Assembly (NCBI RefSeq): GCF_014201515.1
Contig: NZ_JACHEQ010000011.1
Coordinates: 1 to 64,000 of the forward strand
DNA from: Anoxybacillus mongoliensis
GTDB lineage: Bacteria; Bacillota; Bacilli; Bacillales; Anoxybacillaceae
Reading direction: 5' to 3'
DNA: 64,000 bases
Below the pieces are notes generated by a model. That model was not told the DNA's origin. It made no database searches and saw only the letters and a list, made by a program, of their open reading frames with translations. The stretch's first letter is position 1, and each line of letters begins with the position of its first letter. The position numbers and the translations under genes were made by a program. Below are positions 6,505-15,340 of the stretch, in pieces.

Positions 6505-6792
6505 ATGGATTCGTATAAACATAAAAAAGTTATCTCAATTGGTATTGTTAGTGAGTTAACAGGTTTGTCACCGAGGCAAATTCGTTATTATGAAGAAAGG
6601 CAACTTATTTTTCCTGATCGATCAAAAGGGACGAGAAAATATTCATTTGCTGATGTTGAATGGCTTGTTGAAATCGCAAACAAACGTGAGGAAGGGGTAC
6701 AAACGAGAGAAATTCGTTATGAAATGATGAAAGAAATTCGTGAAACGATGAGAAAAGGACAAATCAATGCTCATTTTCGTTCCCGTATGTAA
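6505..6792 (+). CDS. tnrA: TnrA, global nitrogen regulator (MerR family)
   Basis: DNA-binding regulator of 95 residues that in Bacillus activates or represses nitrogen genes during nitrogen limitation and is held inactive by feedback-inhibited glutamine synthetase. The N-terminal MerR-type helix-turn-helix is plain ([20 protein letters not shown]) and so is the short TnrA C-terminus ending [10 protein letters not shown], the part that contacts glutamine synthetase. The second ATG (6505) is chosen because AGGGGG lies six bases before it, while it abuts the first ATG at 6499. Two GlnR/TnrA boxes upstream suggest autoregulation. GlnR and GlnA lie 41 kb away in this window. Confidence 0.9.
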   Translation: MDSYKHKKVISIGIVSELTGLSPRQIRYYEERQLIFPDRSKGTRKYSFADVEWLVEIANKREEGVQTREIRYEMMKEIRETMRKGQINAHFRSRM

Positions 6793-6806
6793 TTTTCTTT
6801 TCCCCA

Positions 6807-6815
6807 TGTTATAAT
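6807..6815 (+). promoter_or_regulatory. Extended -10 promoter of the leader peptide-yidC2 transcript
   Basis: TGTTATAAT is a full extended -10 element; no good -35 is seen 17 bases upstream. Transcription would begin near 6822, a few bases before the ribosome-binding site of the leader peptide gene. Confidence 0.5.
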
Positions 6816-6839
6816 GATAGGGGAAGGGGAGCTATGAGC

Positions 6840-7118
6840 ATGTTTATTGAGTTTTCATTTGACATGTTTACGTATGTATCACTATTAAGTGTGTTTGTTG
6901 TGGCGATGACGTGTTATGTGACGCGACAAGCTAATCATGTGATCTTCGTTGAACGATTCGTCGCATACGATGAGAACGGTTGTGCAAAAAAGCCAAGCGA
7001 TGCATATAGACATATACTATTTCATACTCGTTTTATTATGTTTCAACAACGAAAAATTCCAACAAACGAACGATCTCATGCGAGTGATGAAGAAGGAAGG
7101 TTGCTCCTTGTTTGCTGA
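6840..7118 (+). CDS. MifM-like membrane arrest peptide controlling yidC2
   Basis: Protein of 92 residues (94 from the ATG at 6834; the ATG at 6840 is better spaced, eight bases after GGGGAG). It has one N-terminal membrane segment (about residues 9-28), a basic middle, and an acidic DEEG four to seven residues short of the end, then stops 28 bases before yidC2. B. subtilis MifM is a 95-residue sensor whose translation stalls near its C-terminus at an acidic cluster unless it is inserted in the membrane; the stall opens a hairpin hiding the yidC2 start site. Length, topology, the RKI motif, the acidic cluster, position and hairpin all fit. I cannot match the arrest sequence residue by residue (the B. 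subtilis tryptophan is missing), so this may be a divergent orthologue. Confidence 0.75.
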   Translation: MFIEFSFDMFTYVSLLSVFVVAMTCYVTRQANHVIFVERFVAYDENGCAKKPSDAYRHILFHTRFIMFQQRKIPTNERSHASDEEGRLLLVC

Positions 7119-7136
7119 TAAATAACAAACAAGGAG
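7104..7136 (+). promoter_or_regulatory. Hairpin masking the yidC2 ribosome-binding site
   Basis: Perfect 11-bp stem (7104-7114 with 7126-7136), 11-base loop. The 5' arm is the last four codons of the MifM-like gene; the 3' arm contains AAGGAG of the yidC2 ribosome-binding site (7131-7137). A ribosome stalled at the DEEG codons would cover the 5' arm and free the site. Confidence 0.8.
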
Positions 7137-7146
7137 GATTTACAAC

Positions 7147-7893
7147 GTGAGAAAATGGATCGTTTTATTTTTTGTATTATTGTTAAGTGCATGTAATCGA
7201 AATGTGCCGATTACAGAACATAGTCAAGGTATATGGGACCATTATTTTGTTTATCCGATGTCCAAGTTACTGCTAATGCTTGGACACGCATTTCAAGAAA
7301 ATTACGGGCTTGCGATTATTGCATTGACGATTGTTGTCCGTTTTGGGCTGCTTCCGCTGATGGTCAAACAGTTTCGGACAAATATTGCGATGCAGCGCAT
7401 TCGTCCGGAAATCCAAAAACTGCAACAAAAATATAAAGGCACAGATATGGAAGCACAACGAAAGTTGCAACAAGAGATGATGCAACTATACCAAAAACAT
7501 GGTGTCAATCCAATGAGCGGTTGCTTGCCGATTTTTATTCAAATGCCTATTTTTATGTCGTTGTATTACGCGATTTCGCGAACGGAAGAAATTAAGCTAC
7601 ATTCATTTTTATGGATGCAACTCGGTCATCGTGATCCATATCTCATTATGCCTATATTAGCAAGTTTAACGACATTTATTTCGATGCGTTTATCTCCATC
7701 TGCGACAACAACAGAAGCGGCGACGCAAATGAAAATCATGTCATATATTATGCCTGTGATGATTTTTATGGGGGCAAGTTCTGTCCCTTCAGCTTTATCG
7801 CTATATTGGGTCGTTGGTGGATGTTTTTCAATTATCCAGTCGCTCGTGATGCGTGCACAATGGAAGAAGCATCAAGTAGAAACTGCTAAATAA
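7147..7893 (+). CDS. yidC2: YidC2 membrane protein insertase (YqjG-like)
   Basis: Lipoprotein insertase of the YidC/Oxa1/Alb3 family, 248 residues, which inserts membrane proteins with or without the Sec translocon. The N-terminal signal ends in a lipobox, LLSAC with Cys16; the conserved core starts with the segment around NYGLAIIALTIVVRFGLLP, including the groove arginine, followed by the cytoplasmic coiled-coil loop and four more membrane segments. The start is GTG 7147, nine bases after AAGGAGG. Position behind a MifM-like leader marks it as the inducible YidC2 paralogue, not constitutive SpoIIIJ/YidC1. Confidence 0.9.
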   Translation: MRKWIVLFFVLLLSACNRNVPITEHSQGIWDHYFVYPMSKLLLMLGHAFQENYGLAIIALTIVVRFGLLPLMVKQFRTNIAMQRIRPEIQKLQQKYKGTDMEAQRKLQQEMMQLYQKHGVNPMSGCLPIFIQMPIFMSLYYAISRTEEIKLHSFLWMQLGHRDPYLIMPILASLTTFISMRLSPSATTTEAATQMKIMSYIMPVMIFMGASSVPSALSLYWVVGGCFSIIQSLVMRAQWKKHQVETAK

Positions 7894-7922
7894 CCTGCTC
7901 GCAAGATGAGCAGGTTTCTTTT
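7892..7922 (+). terminator. Terminator of yidC2
   Basis: Nine-base-pair inverted repeat (7892-7900 with 7908-7916) followed by a T-rich run; starts at the yidC2 stop codon. Confidence 0.85.
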
Positions 7923-7939
7923 CGTCAAGAGGTGAAAAA

Positions 7940-10084
7940 ATGAAAGTTATTATTGCCGAAAAACCGGATCAAGGAAAGACGCTTGCATCTATTTTTCAAA
8001 CAAAAAAACGAGAAGGGTATATGGAAATTTTACCGAATGAGCTGTTTCCGAGAGGCGCTTATATGACATGGGGAGTTGGACATTTATTTGAATTAGCTTC
8101 CCCTGAAACGTATGAAGAAAGATGGAAGCGATGGACACTTCATACGTTACCGATCATTCCGGATCGTTTTCAATATGAAATCGCTCGAAAAAAAGGGAAA
8201 CAGTTTGCGATCATTAAACAATTGCTTCGTAAGCCTGAAGTAACTGAGATTATTCATGCTGGTGATGCAGGGAGAGAAGGGGAATTAATCATTCGAAACA
8301 TCATCTATATGAGCGGTGTAAAAAAACCGATCAAACGGCTTTGGATTTCATCGTTAACACCGAAAGCGATTGAACAAGGATTCCGTCAATTGTTGGATGA
8401 AAAACAAACGCGTCCTTTATACGAGGAAGCGTATGCACGAACATGTGCCGATTGGCTTGTTGGTATAAATGCATCGAGAGTGTATACGATTTTATTGAAA
8501 CAAAAAGGAATGAACGACGTCTTTTCTGTTGGTCGGGTACAAACGCCTACGCTCGCCCTTATTGTGAGAAGAGAAAAAGAAATTGAACAGTTTCGTCCCG
8601 AGCCGTTTTGGGAAGTTGTTGCTACGTTTGATGTGAATGGAAACCGATATGAAGGAAAATGGTGGCATGAAAATGAAACAAGAACATATGATCAGCAACT
8701 TGCTGAAAAGGTGAGCGCATTTTGCCGAGGGAAACAAGTAGAGATAGAAGAAGTGACATGTGAGCGAAAAACATTTTTACCCCCGCTTTTATTTAATTTA
8801 TCAACATTACAAGCAACAGCCAACAAGCGGTTTAAATATTCACCACAAAAAACACTGGATATATTACAAAAACTATATCAAAAAGGATATGTATCGTATC
8901 CACGCTCCGATTCACAATACGTAACAAAAGGAGAAGCGGAAACATTCCCACATATCTTAAAACAAATTTTTCAAAAGGAGGAATATGCGTCTTATTCTTC
9001 ACTTGCCCACAAATCGATTTTACATAATAAACGTTATGTAAACGAAAAGAAAGTGACCGATCACTACGCCATTGTTCCAACTGAACAAGTGCCGAATTTG
9101 ATAAAGTTAAGTCAGGATGAGCGAAATATTTACGATCTGGTCGTTCGGAGATTAATTGCTGCTCATAGTAAAGAAGCTATATTTGATTATACAACGATTG
9201 TAACTGTTGTTGATGGGAGAGCTCGCTTTATTTCAAAAGGAAAAAAACAAATACAAGCAGGATGGCGGGACGTCCTTATGTCACAAGATGATGATGTACA
9301 ACTTTTACCGAATGTACAACGTGGAGAAAAAGGAACGGTATATGATGTGCATGTGAAAGAAGGAAAAACGCAACCTCCAAAACGGTATACAGAAGGAGAA
9401 CTCATTACGTTAATGAAAACAGCAGGAAAATTTTTAGATGACGAACAACTGGAGAAAGTATTAGCGAAAACAGAAGGACTTGGGACGGAAGCTACGCGCG
9501 CCTCCATTATTACAATGTTAAAACAGAGGAACTATATTGAGATAAAAAATAATCAAGTATATGTAACCGATAAAGGAAAAGTTTTAATTGAAGCAATCGG
9601 TTCACATATTTTAGCGTCACCCGAGATGACAGCGAAATGGGAGCAACGATTAAGTGAAATTGGTAAACGGAAAGCGTCGGCGACACATTTTATGGAACAA
9701 GTGAAAAAATTGGCAGCCAAAATTGTGACCGATGCGGTACAAATGGCAAATCATTGGTCATTTGAAGGACTAGATACCGCTTCGATTCAGCGGAAGAAAA
9801 AAACAACGATCGGAAAACATGTTGGAATGTGTAAGCTTTGTGGGGGTTCCGTTGTAGATAAAGGTTCGTTTTACGGTTGTGTCAACTATACCAAAACAAA
9901 GTGCTCATTTACTATTTCAAAAACGATGTTGGGCAAATCGATTTCACAAGCAAACGTCAAAAAATTATTAGCAGAAGGAAAAACGAATGTTATCAAAGGG
10001 TTTAAAAAGGGAGAAAACACATTTAACGCTGCGGTTATATGGGATGAAAAAGAAAAACGTATATCGTTTTCGTTTGAAAAATAG
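7940..10084 (+). CDS. topB: DNA topoisomerase III
   Basis: Type IA topoisomerase of 714 residues (B. subtilis TopB is about 727) that relaxes and decatenates DNA by passing single strands. Features in order: TOPRIM domain at the N-terminus with the opening IIAEKPDQGKT and the acidic HAGDAGREGELI; the catalytic region with SYPRSDSQY (Tyr320 is the likely nucleophile); and a C-terminal zinc-finger-like segment with paired cysteines (CKLCGG and GCVNYTKTKC) after residue 625. GAGGTG precedes the ATG. It is monocistronic between the yidC2 terminator and a bidirectional terminator shared with the rhodanese gene. Confidence 0.92.
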   Translation: MKVIIAEKPDQGKTLASIFQTKKREGYMEILPNELFPRGAYMTWGVGHLFELASPETYEERWKRWTLHTLPIIPDRFQYEIARKKGKQFAIIKQLLRKPEVTEIIHAGDAGREGELIIRNIIYMSGVKKPIKRLWISSLTPKAIEQGFRQLLDEKQTRPLYEEAYARTCADWLVGINASRVYTILLKQKGMNDVFSVGRVQTPTLALIVRREKEIEQFRPEPFWEVVATFDVNGNRYEGKWWHENETRTYDQQLAEKVSAFCRGKQVEIEEVTCERKTFLPPLLFNLSTLQATANKRFKYSPQKTLDILQKLYQKGYVSYPRSDSQYVTKGEAETFPHILKQIFQKEEYASYSSLAHKSILHNKRYVNEKKVTDHYAIVPTEQVPNLIKLSQDERNIYDLVVRRLIAAHSKEAIFDYTTIVTVVDGRARFISKGKKQIQAGWRDVLMSQDDDVQLLPNVQRGEKGTVYDVHVKEGKTQPPKRYTEGELITLMKTAGKFLDDEQLEKVLAKTEGLGTEATRASIITMLKQRNYIEIKNNQVYVTDKGKVLIEAIGSHILASPEMTAKWEQRLSEIGKRKASATHFMEQVKKLAAKIVTDAVQMANHWSFEGLDTASIQRKKKTTIGKHVGMCKLCGGSVVDKGSFYGCVNYTKTKCSFTISKTMLGKSISQANVKKLLAEGKTNVIKGFKKGENTFNAAVIWDEKEKRISFSFEK

Positions 10085-10104
10085 GAGGCTCCCCTCCTAT
10101 TTTT
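10077..10104. terminator. Bidirectional terminator between topB and the rhodanese gene
   Basis: Perfect 12-bp stem (10077-10088 with 10093-10104), 4-base loop, A-run and T-run ends. It contains the stop codons of both convergent genes. Confidence 0.85.
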
Positions 10105-10465
10105 CAACTTCGCCTTTCCACTCGTTCATACCGCCAGTCACATTATATATACTTGAGAACCCTTCTTTTACTAGCAATTCGCTTGCTTGCGCTGAGCGAT
10201 TACCTGAACGACAAACGACAATATACGTCTTGTTTTTGTTCAGTTCACCTACACGATCAGGAAGTTGTTGTAAAGGTAATAAAATAGCTCCAGGAATATG
10301 ACCAGAAGCATATTCCTCTTCTGTACGGACATCGAGCACAACAACGTCTTCTTTTTGTATCATTTGTGCAGCTTCATCCACAGAAATATTTGTATAACGA
10401 TCTTGTGCACACCCACTTACGATGAAAAGAAATGTAAGTAAAAAAGAAAACCATTTTCGCATCAC
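10097..10465 (-). CDS. Rhodanese-domain lipoprotein
   Basis: Secreted, membrane-anchored single-domain rhodanese, 122 residues. A signal peptide ends in the lipobox VSGC (Cys19), followed by one rhodanese domain with LDVRTEEEYASGHIPGA and the active-site loop CRSGNRS (Cys85). Such proteins move sulfur as a cysteine persulfide, but the donor and acceptor are unknown here. It is divergent from a cysteine synthase gene 141 bases away, a loose sulfur-metabolism link. Confidence 0.85.
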   Translation of the reverse strand: MMRKWFSFLLTFLFIVSGCAQDRYTNISVDEAAQMIQKEDVVVLDVRTEEEYASGHIPGAILLPLQQLPDRVGELNKNKTYIVVCRSGNRSAQASELLVKEGFSSIYNVTGGMNEWKGEVEK

Positions 10466-10606
10466 ATCATCGCCTCCATGTATATTAAAATACCCGCATG
10501 TGTATTTTAGCTTATTTTTTCGATTTCTTCAAACGTTTCGACACCATTGTCATGTTTATATGTAGTACAATTAGAAAAAAGGTTTACATAGAAAGAAGGA
10601 GAGAAA

Positions 10607-11524
10607 ATGTGCGGATCTATCATTGACTTGATTGGAAATACGCCTATTGTGAAGCTCAATCGTGTCGTTTTTCCAAATGGTGCAAGTGTATATATGAAAC
10701 TTGAATCGTTTAATCCGGGTGGAAGTGTAAAAGATCGTGCAGCTAGACGAATGATTGAGCGAGCAGAACAAGAAGGGAAAATTGTCCCTTATGAAAGTAC
10801 GATTATTGAACCGACATCAGGGAATACAGGAATTGGGTTAGCGATGGTATGCGCAGCGAAAGGTTATCGTTGCATCATCACGATGCCAGATAATGCGACA
10901 AAAGAGCGAGTGAATTTATTAAAAGCATATGGAGCAGAAGTTTACTTAACCCCTGCAGCTTTGCGCATGCAAGGGGCGATTGATGAAGCGTATCGGCTTG
11001 CTGAGAACATTCCAAACAGCTTTATCCCCATGCAATTTGAAAATAGCGCAAATCCAGATGCTCATCGGACTAGCACGGCGCTTGAAATTATCGAAGCATT
11101 TCCAGAAGGAATTGATGCGTTTGTACTTACGGCAGGAACAGGGGGAACAGTAACAGGAACAGGGGAAGAGTTGAAGAAAAAGTTTCCTAATTTACATATT
11201 TATGTAGTCGAACCGTACGGCTCCCCCGTACTTTCAGGTGGACAACCGGGATCACATAAAATTCCAGGTACCGGGCCGGGATTTATTCCTCGTATTTTAA
11301 ACCGAAATGTATATGATGATATTTTGCTTGTCAAAGATGAAGAGGCACAAACGATGGCGCGGCGATTGGCATCAGAAGAAGGAATTTTAGTAGGCGCTTC
11401 AGCTGGAGCAGCTGCTTTTTGTGCGGTTCAAGTGGCGCAAACTCTCCCGAAAGATGCACGTGTGCTTTGTATGGCACCAGATACAGGAGAACGATATTTA
11501 TCATCCGATTTATTTAGCGGATAA
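10607..11524 (+). CDS. Cysteine synthase family protein (O-acetylserine sulfhydrylase)
   Basis: PLP-dependent beta-replacement enzyme of 305 residues that makes cysteine from O-acetylserine and sulfide. The PLP lysine is in GGSVKDRAA (Lys42), the substrate-binding loop is PTSGNTGIGLA, the phosphate cradle TAGTGGTVTGTG, and the C-terminal GASAGAA is intact. It is slightly shorter than CysK and resembles the second Bacillus paralogue (YtkP) more than CysK itself, so the cellular role may be secondary. GAAGGAG precedes the ATG by six bases. No cysteine-metabolism operon surrounds it. Confidence 0.85.
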   Translation: MCGSIIDLIGNTPIVKLNRVVFPNGASVYMKLESFNPGGSVKDRAARRMIERAEQEGKIVPYESTIIEPTSGNTGIGLAMVCAAKGYRCIITMPDNATKERVNLLKAYGAEVYLTPAALRMQGAIDEAYRLAENIPNSFIPMQFENSANPDAHRTSTALEIIEAFPEGIDAFVLTAGTGGTVTGTGEELKKKFPNLHIYVVEPYGSPVLSGGQPGSHKIPGTGPGFIPRILNRNVYDDILLVKDEEAQTMARRLASEEGILVGASAGAAAFCAVQVAQTLPKDARVLCMAPDTGERYLSSDLFSG

Positions 11525-11571
11525 GAGAAAGAAAAAATGTCGAGGATATAAAATAAAAAGGAAGTGATTGT

Positions 11572-12849
11572 ATGTTTCAAGAAGAAGTGAAAACAATAGG
11601 CGGCCTTCGCCTTCATGTCATTCCAACAAAAAAATATAAAACGAATACGCTCGTGTTAAAGATGAAAGCTCCATTATGCGAACAAGATATAACGATGCGT
11701 GCGCTCGTTCCGTATGTGCTACAAAATGCTACAGAGCGACATCCTTCCATGAAGGAGTTTCGTACATATTTAGATGAATTATATGGTGCGACGTTACAAG
11801 TAGATTTGGCGAAAAAAGGGGAACATCATGTAATTACGATCCGAATGGATGTGGCAAACGAAAAATTTTTAGGCGATACATCTCCACTACTGCGCGAAGC
11901 GTTGACGCTCTTTAGCGACATGCTGTTTCGTCCGCTTACTGAGCAAGGTGGATTTTCCGTTACGATCGTTGAGCAGGAGAAACGGGCATTGAAACAAAAA
12001 ATTCAATCGTTGTTTGATGATAAAATGCGATATGCTCAACATCGACTCATCGAAGAGATGTATAAAGGTTCGCCTTATGCACTCGATGTTCACGGTAAAT
12101 TGAATGATATTGATACAATTGATGCTAAGCGTTTATATAAACATTACGAACACATGTTGAAACACGATGAAATAGATTTATACATTGTCGGAGATGTGAT
12201 GTTAGCGGATGTAGAACATGATGTTGCTGAACGTTTTTCACTAGAAGCTCGTCCTTTACGTTCAACAGAAACGACAACACTAACGAAACGAACAAATGTG
12301 CAAGAAGTTATTGAAAAACAAGATGTGAAACAAGGGAAGCTTCATCTTGGTTATCGAACGAACACGACATATAATGATCCAGATTATGATGCGTTACAAG
12401 TGTGGAATGGGATCTTCGGTGGGTTTGCACATTCAAAATTGTTTATGAATGTGCGCGAAAAGGCGAGTTTAGCCTATTATGCAGCTTCGCGTATCGAAAG
12501 TCATCAAGGAATGATGATGGTTATGGCAGGAATTGAACCAAGCAATTATGAGCGTGCACTTGAAATTATTCATGCTCAGGAAGAGGCGATGCGCAACGGG
12601 CAATTTAGTGATCAGGAAATCATTCAAACAAAAGCAGTCATTCGTAATCAACTGTTAGAAACGGTTGATACAGCTCGGGGAATGATTGAGGTCTCTTATC
12701 ATAACGTCATTGCAACACGGCAACGTCCATTAAATGAGTGGCTAGAAGGGATCGAAAAAGTGACGCGTGAAGATGTTGTTCGTGTAGGTGAAAAAATTGA
12801 ATTAGATACCATTTATTTCTTAACGGAGAAGGAAGGTGAGAAAAAATGA
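11572..12849 (+). CDS. ymfF: M16-family peptidase homologue without the zinc motif (YmfF-like)
   Basis: Protein of 425 residues with the two-domain M16 (pitrilysin/insulinase) fold. It lacks the HxxEH zinc motif: where it should be, the text reads YVLQNATERHPS. It is therefore probably the non-catalytic partner of the following gene, as in mitochondrial processing peptidase alpha/beta pairs. The C-terminal M16 domain (LGYRTNTTYNDPDYDALQVW onward) is well kept. It overlaps ymfH by four bases (ATGA) and starts the ymfF-ymfH-ymfI operon known from B. subtilis. The substrate is not known. Confidence 0.88.
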   Translation: MFQEEVKTIGGLRLHVIPTKKYKTNTLVLKMKAPLCEQDITMRALVPYVLQNATERHPSMKEFRTYLDELYGATLQVDLAKKGEHHVITIRMDVANEKFLGDTSPLLREALTLFSDMLFRPLTEQGGFSVTIVEQEKRALKQKIQSLFDDKMRYAQHRLIEEMYKGSPYALDVHGKLNDIDTIDAKRLYKHYEHMLKHDEIDLYIVGDVMLADVEHDVAERFSLEARPLRSTETTTLTKRTNVQEVIEKQDVKQGKLHLGYRTNTTYNDPDYDALQVWNGIFGGFAHSKLFMNVREKASLAYYAASRIESHQGMMMVMAGIEPSNYERALEIIHAQEEAMRNGQFSDQEIIQTKAVIRNQLLETVDTARGMIEVSYHNVIATRQRPLNEWLEGIEKVTREDVVRVGEKIELDTIYFLTEKEGEKK

Positions 12850-14126
12850 AGGTCATTCGCTATGATCAGTTACAAGAACAATTATTTTATGAGCGGCTAA
12901 ACAACGGATTAGATGTTTATATTTTACCGAAAAAGGAATTTAATAAAACATATGCAACGTTTACAACGAAGTACGGTTCAGTAGATAACTGCTTTACTCC
13001 ATATGGCAAAACGAGTATGAAAAAAGTGCCGGATGGTATCGCCCATTTTTTAGAGCATAAATTGTTTGAAAAAGAAGACGGTGATGTATTCCAAACGTTT
13101 AGCAAACAAGGAGCATCAGCAAATGCTTTTACGTCTTTTACACGCACAGCTTATTTATTTTCCAGCACGACAAATGTAGAGGAAAATTTAGAAACTTTGC
13201 TCGACTTTGTTCAAGAACCATATTTTACAGAGCAAACAGTTGAAAAAGAAAAAGGAATTATCGCTCAAGAAATTCGTATGTATGACGATAACCCGGATTG
13301 GCGTTTGTATTTTGGAACAATTGAAAGCATGTATCACAATCATCCTGTAAAAATTGATATTGCGGGAACGGTGGAGTCCATTTCACATATTACGAAAGAT
13401 TTATTGTATGAATGTTATGAGACGTTTTATCACCCGAGTAATATGTTGTTGTTTGTTACCGGTCCGGTTGATCCATTGACTACACTCGAACAAATACGTA
13501 ATAATCAAACAAAAAAAACGTTCCGTTTACCAACAGAGATTGAGCGGTTCCAGTACGAAGAGCCATCACATGTCGCGCGCGAGAAACATGTCATTGAAAT
13601 GAACGTACAGACATCAAAATGTCTCGTTGGCATAAAAGCAAAACATGTATATGCAAAGGGAAAAGAAAAATTAAAACATGAATGTGCGATGGGATTGCTG
13701 CTTGATTATTTATTTGGAAAAAGTTCGCCGCACTATGAGCGGTTATATCAACAAGGATTAATTGATGAAACATTTATGGTCGATTATACAGAAGAAAGTG
13801 ATTTTGGATTTGGTTTAATTGGTGGCGACACATCGCAACCTGATGAATTAGCGAAAGAAATTGAGCGTATTCTCGTACAGTTTTCCGATATTGATGATGA
13901 ACAAGTAGAGCGGATGAAAAGAAAAAAAATCGGATCATTTTTACGCTCGTTGAACTCACTTGAGTATATTGCCAACCAGTTCACTCGTTACGCATTTGAT
14001 GAAATGAGTTTATTCGATGTTGTAAGGACGCTACAATCACTGACATCGGATGATATAAAAGCAGTTGCCCGCGAATGTTTTATGCGTGAACAGTTGACAG
14101 TATGTCAAGTTGTTCCAAAAAGGTGA
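12846..14126 (+). CDS. ymfH: M16-family zinc metallopeptidase (YmfH-like)
   Basis: Protein of 426 residues, the catalytic member of the M16 pair. The inverted zinc motif HFLEH is at 67-71, with the third ligand probably in the EKEKGIIAQEIRMY segment some 65-75 residues later. The start overlaps ymfF, implying coupled synthesis in equal amounts. The family cleaves peptides inside a clam-shell chamber; the natural substrate in Bacillus is unknown. It is followed after six bases by the reductase gene ymfI. Confidence 0.9.
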   Translation: MKVIRYDQLQEQLFYERLNNGLDVYILPKKEFNKTYATFTTKYGSVDNCFTPYGKTSMKKVPDGIAHFLEHKLFEKEDGDVFQTFSKQGASANAFTSFTRTAYLFSSTTNVEENLETLLDFVQEPYFTEQTVEKEKGIIAQEIRMYDDNPDWRLYFGTIESMYHNHPVKIDIAGTVESISHITKDLLYECYETFYHPSNMLLFVTGPVDPLTTLEQIRNNQTKKTFRLPTEIERFQYEEPSHVAREKHVIEMNVQTSKCLVGIKAKHVYAKGKEKLKHECAMGLLLDYLFGKSSPHYERLYQQGLIDETFMVDYTEESDFGFGLIGGDTSQPDELAKEIERILVQFSDIDDEQVERMKRKKIGSFLRSLNSLEYIANQFTRYAFDEMSLFDVVRTLQSLTSDDIKAVARECFMREQLTVCQVVPKR

Positions 14127-14132
14127 AGGAAG

Positions 14133-14846
14133 ATGAAATATGCGTTAATCACAGGAGCGAGCGGAGGGATTGGGCAAGCAATTGCCCGACAGCTTGCGGA
14201 AGATGGATATGGATTGTATTTACACTACTACAAAAATGAACAATCTGTTCAAACGTTAGTGAAACAATTATCAACAGACATATATACAATTCAAGCCGAT
14301 TTATCTCATCCTTCTGGGGTAGATGGGGTGTTATCTTCTATTTTTCATCCGATTGATGTGCTCGTTCATAATAGTGGAATGAGTGCATATGGACTCGTGA
14401 CAGATATGAATGATGAGCAAGTGGAACACATGGTACGACTACATGTGACAAGTCCATTTTTACTGACAAAACGATTGTTGCCTTCGATGATTCAACAACG
14501 TCGCGGACAAATTGTTGTTATTTCATCAATTTGGGGACTCACAGGGGCGTCATGCGAAGTATTGTATTCGATGGTGAAAGGGGCACAAAATACGTTTGTT
14601 AAAGCGTTAGCGAAAGAAGTTGCACCGAGTGGTATACGAGTAAACGCTATTGCTCCAGGAGCCATTGATACACCGATGCTCCATGAGTTTACTGAAGAGG
14701 AGTTAGAAGCGTTAACGAACGAGATTCCGCTTGGTAGAATTGGAAAACCAGAAGATGTAGCGAAAGCAGTGTCATTTTTAATCTCTGACCATGCATCGTA
14801 TATTACGGGACAAATTTTATCTGTCAATGGCGGTTGGTATTGTTAA
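14133..14846 (+). CDS. ymfI: Short-chain dehydrogenase/reductase (YmfI-like)
   Basis: NAD(P)-dependent SDR of 237 residues. TGASGGIG (7-14) binds the cofactor; the catalytic serine lies in ISSIWG and the Tyr-Lys pair in YSMVK; the C-terminal GQILSVNGG is typical of FabG-like enzymes. The family includes 3-oxoacyl-ACP reductases, but FabG proper sits in fatty-acid operons and this gene belongs to the ymf peptidase operon, so the substrate is open. GGAAG precedes the ATG, six bases after the ymfH stop. Confidence 0.88.
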   Translation: MKYALITGASGGIGQAIARQLAEDGYGLYLHYYKNEQSVQTLVKQLSTDIYTIQADLSHPSGVDGVLSSIFHPIDVLVHNSGMSAYGLVTDMNDEQVEHMVRLHVTSPFLLTKRLLPSMIQQRRGQIVVISSIWGLTGASCEVLYSMVKGAQNTFVKALAKEVAPSGIRVNAIAPGAIDTPMLHEFTEEELEALTNEIPLGRIGKPEDVAKAVSFLISDHASYITGQILSVNGGWYC

Positions 14847-14905
14847 GCGAGCATAATTTTTTGTTTTATGAGGCAAACTATTCTTGAAACGAATTTCAAG
14901 GAGGT

Positions 14906-15160
14906 TTGCATATGTCTGTTCTTGATAATTTTGAGCAATGGAAGAGCTTTTTAGCTGATCGCCTTCATCAAGCAGAAGCCCAAGGAATGAACCAGCAAGT
15001 TATTTCGGATATTGCTTATCAAATTGGCGACTACTTGGCAAAACAAGTCGATCCTAAAAACCCAGAAGAGCGTGTACTTGCTGACTTGTGGCATGTGGCA
15101 AATGAGCAAGAGCAACACGCAATTGCGAACATGATGATTAAGCTTGTGCAAAATAAATAA
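14906..15160 (+). CDS. ymfJ: DUF3243 protein (YmfJ-like)
   Basis: Small acidic-helical protein, 84 residues from ATG 14906 or 83 from ATG 14912 (MSVLDNFEQW); the second has the better distance to GGAGG. It matches YmfJ of B. subtilis (DUF3243) in length and position between ymfI and ymfK. No known function. A short perfect hairpin (14883-14900) ends at the ribosome-binding site. A terminator follows, so it ends this transcription unit. Confidence 0.8.
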   Translation: MHMSVLDNFEQWKSFLADRLHQAEAQGMNQQVISDIAYQIGDYLAKQVDPKNPEERVLADLWHVANEQEQHAIANMMIKLVQNK

Positions 15161-15170
15161 GCGATATAGG

Positions 15171-15200
15171 CAAGCTGGTGATATTCGCCAGCTTGTTTTA
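15171..15200 (+). terminator. Terminator of ymfJ
   Basis: CAAGCTGG (15171-15178) pairs with CCAGCTTG (15188-15195), followed by TTTTA. Confidence 0.75.
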
Positions 15201-15340
15201 CTATGTTTATCTGTTCACAAAAAACAGTTGTCTGTCCTTTTCATTCTCGCATCCAGATGGTAAAATAAACATACATGCGTGTTTCGACAAAGCGTTGCTT
15301 CAATGATCGCATCGTGTAACGTAAAGGGGAGAAGGGGTAT

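Noticed and set aside
6333-6518. Open frame of 61 codons on the plus strand before tnrA
   Set aside because: Low-complexity AT-rich translation, crosses the operators and promoter, no ribosome-binding site.
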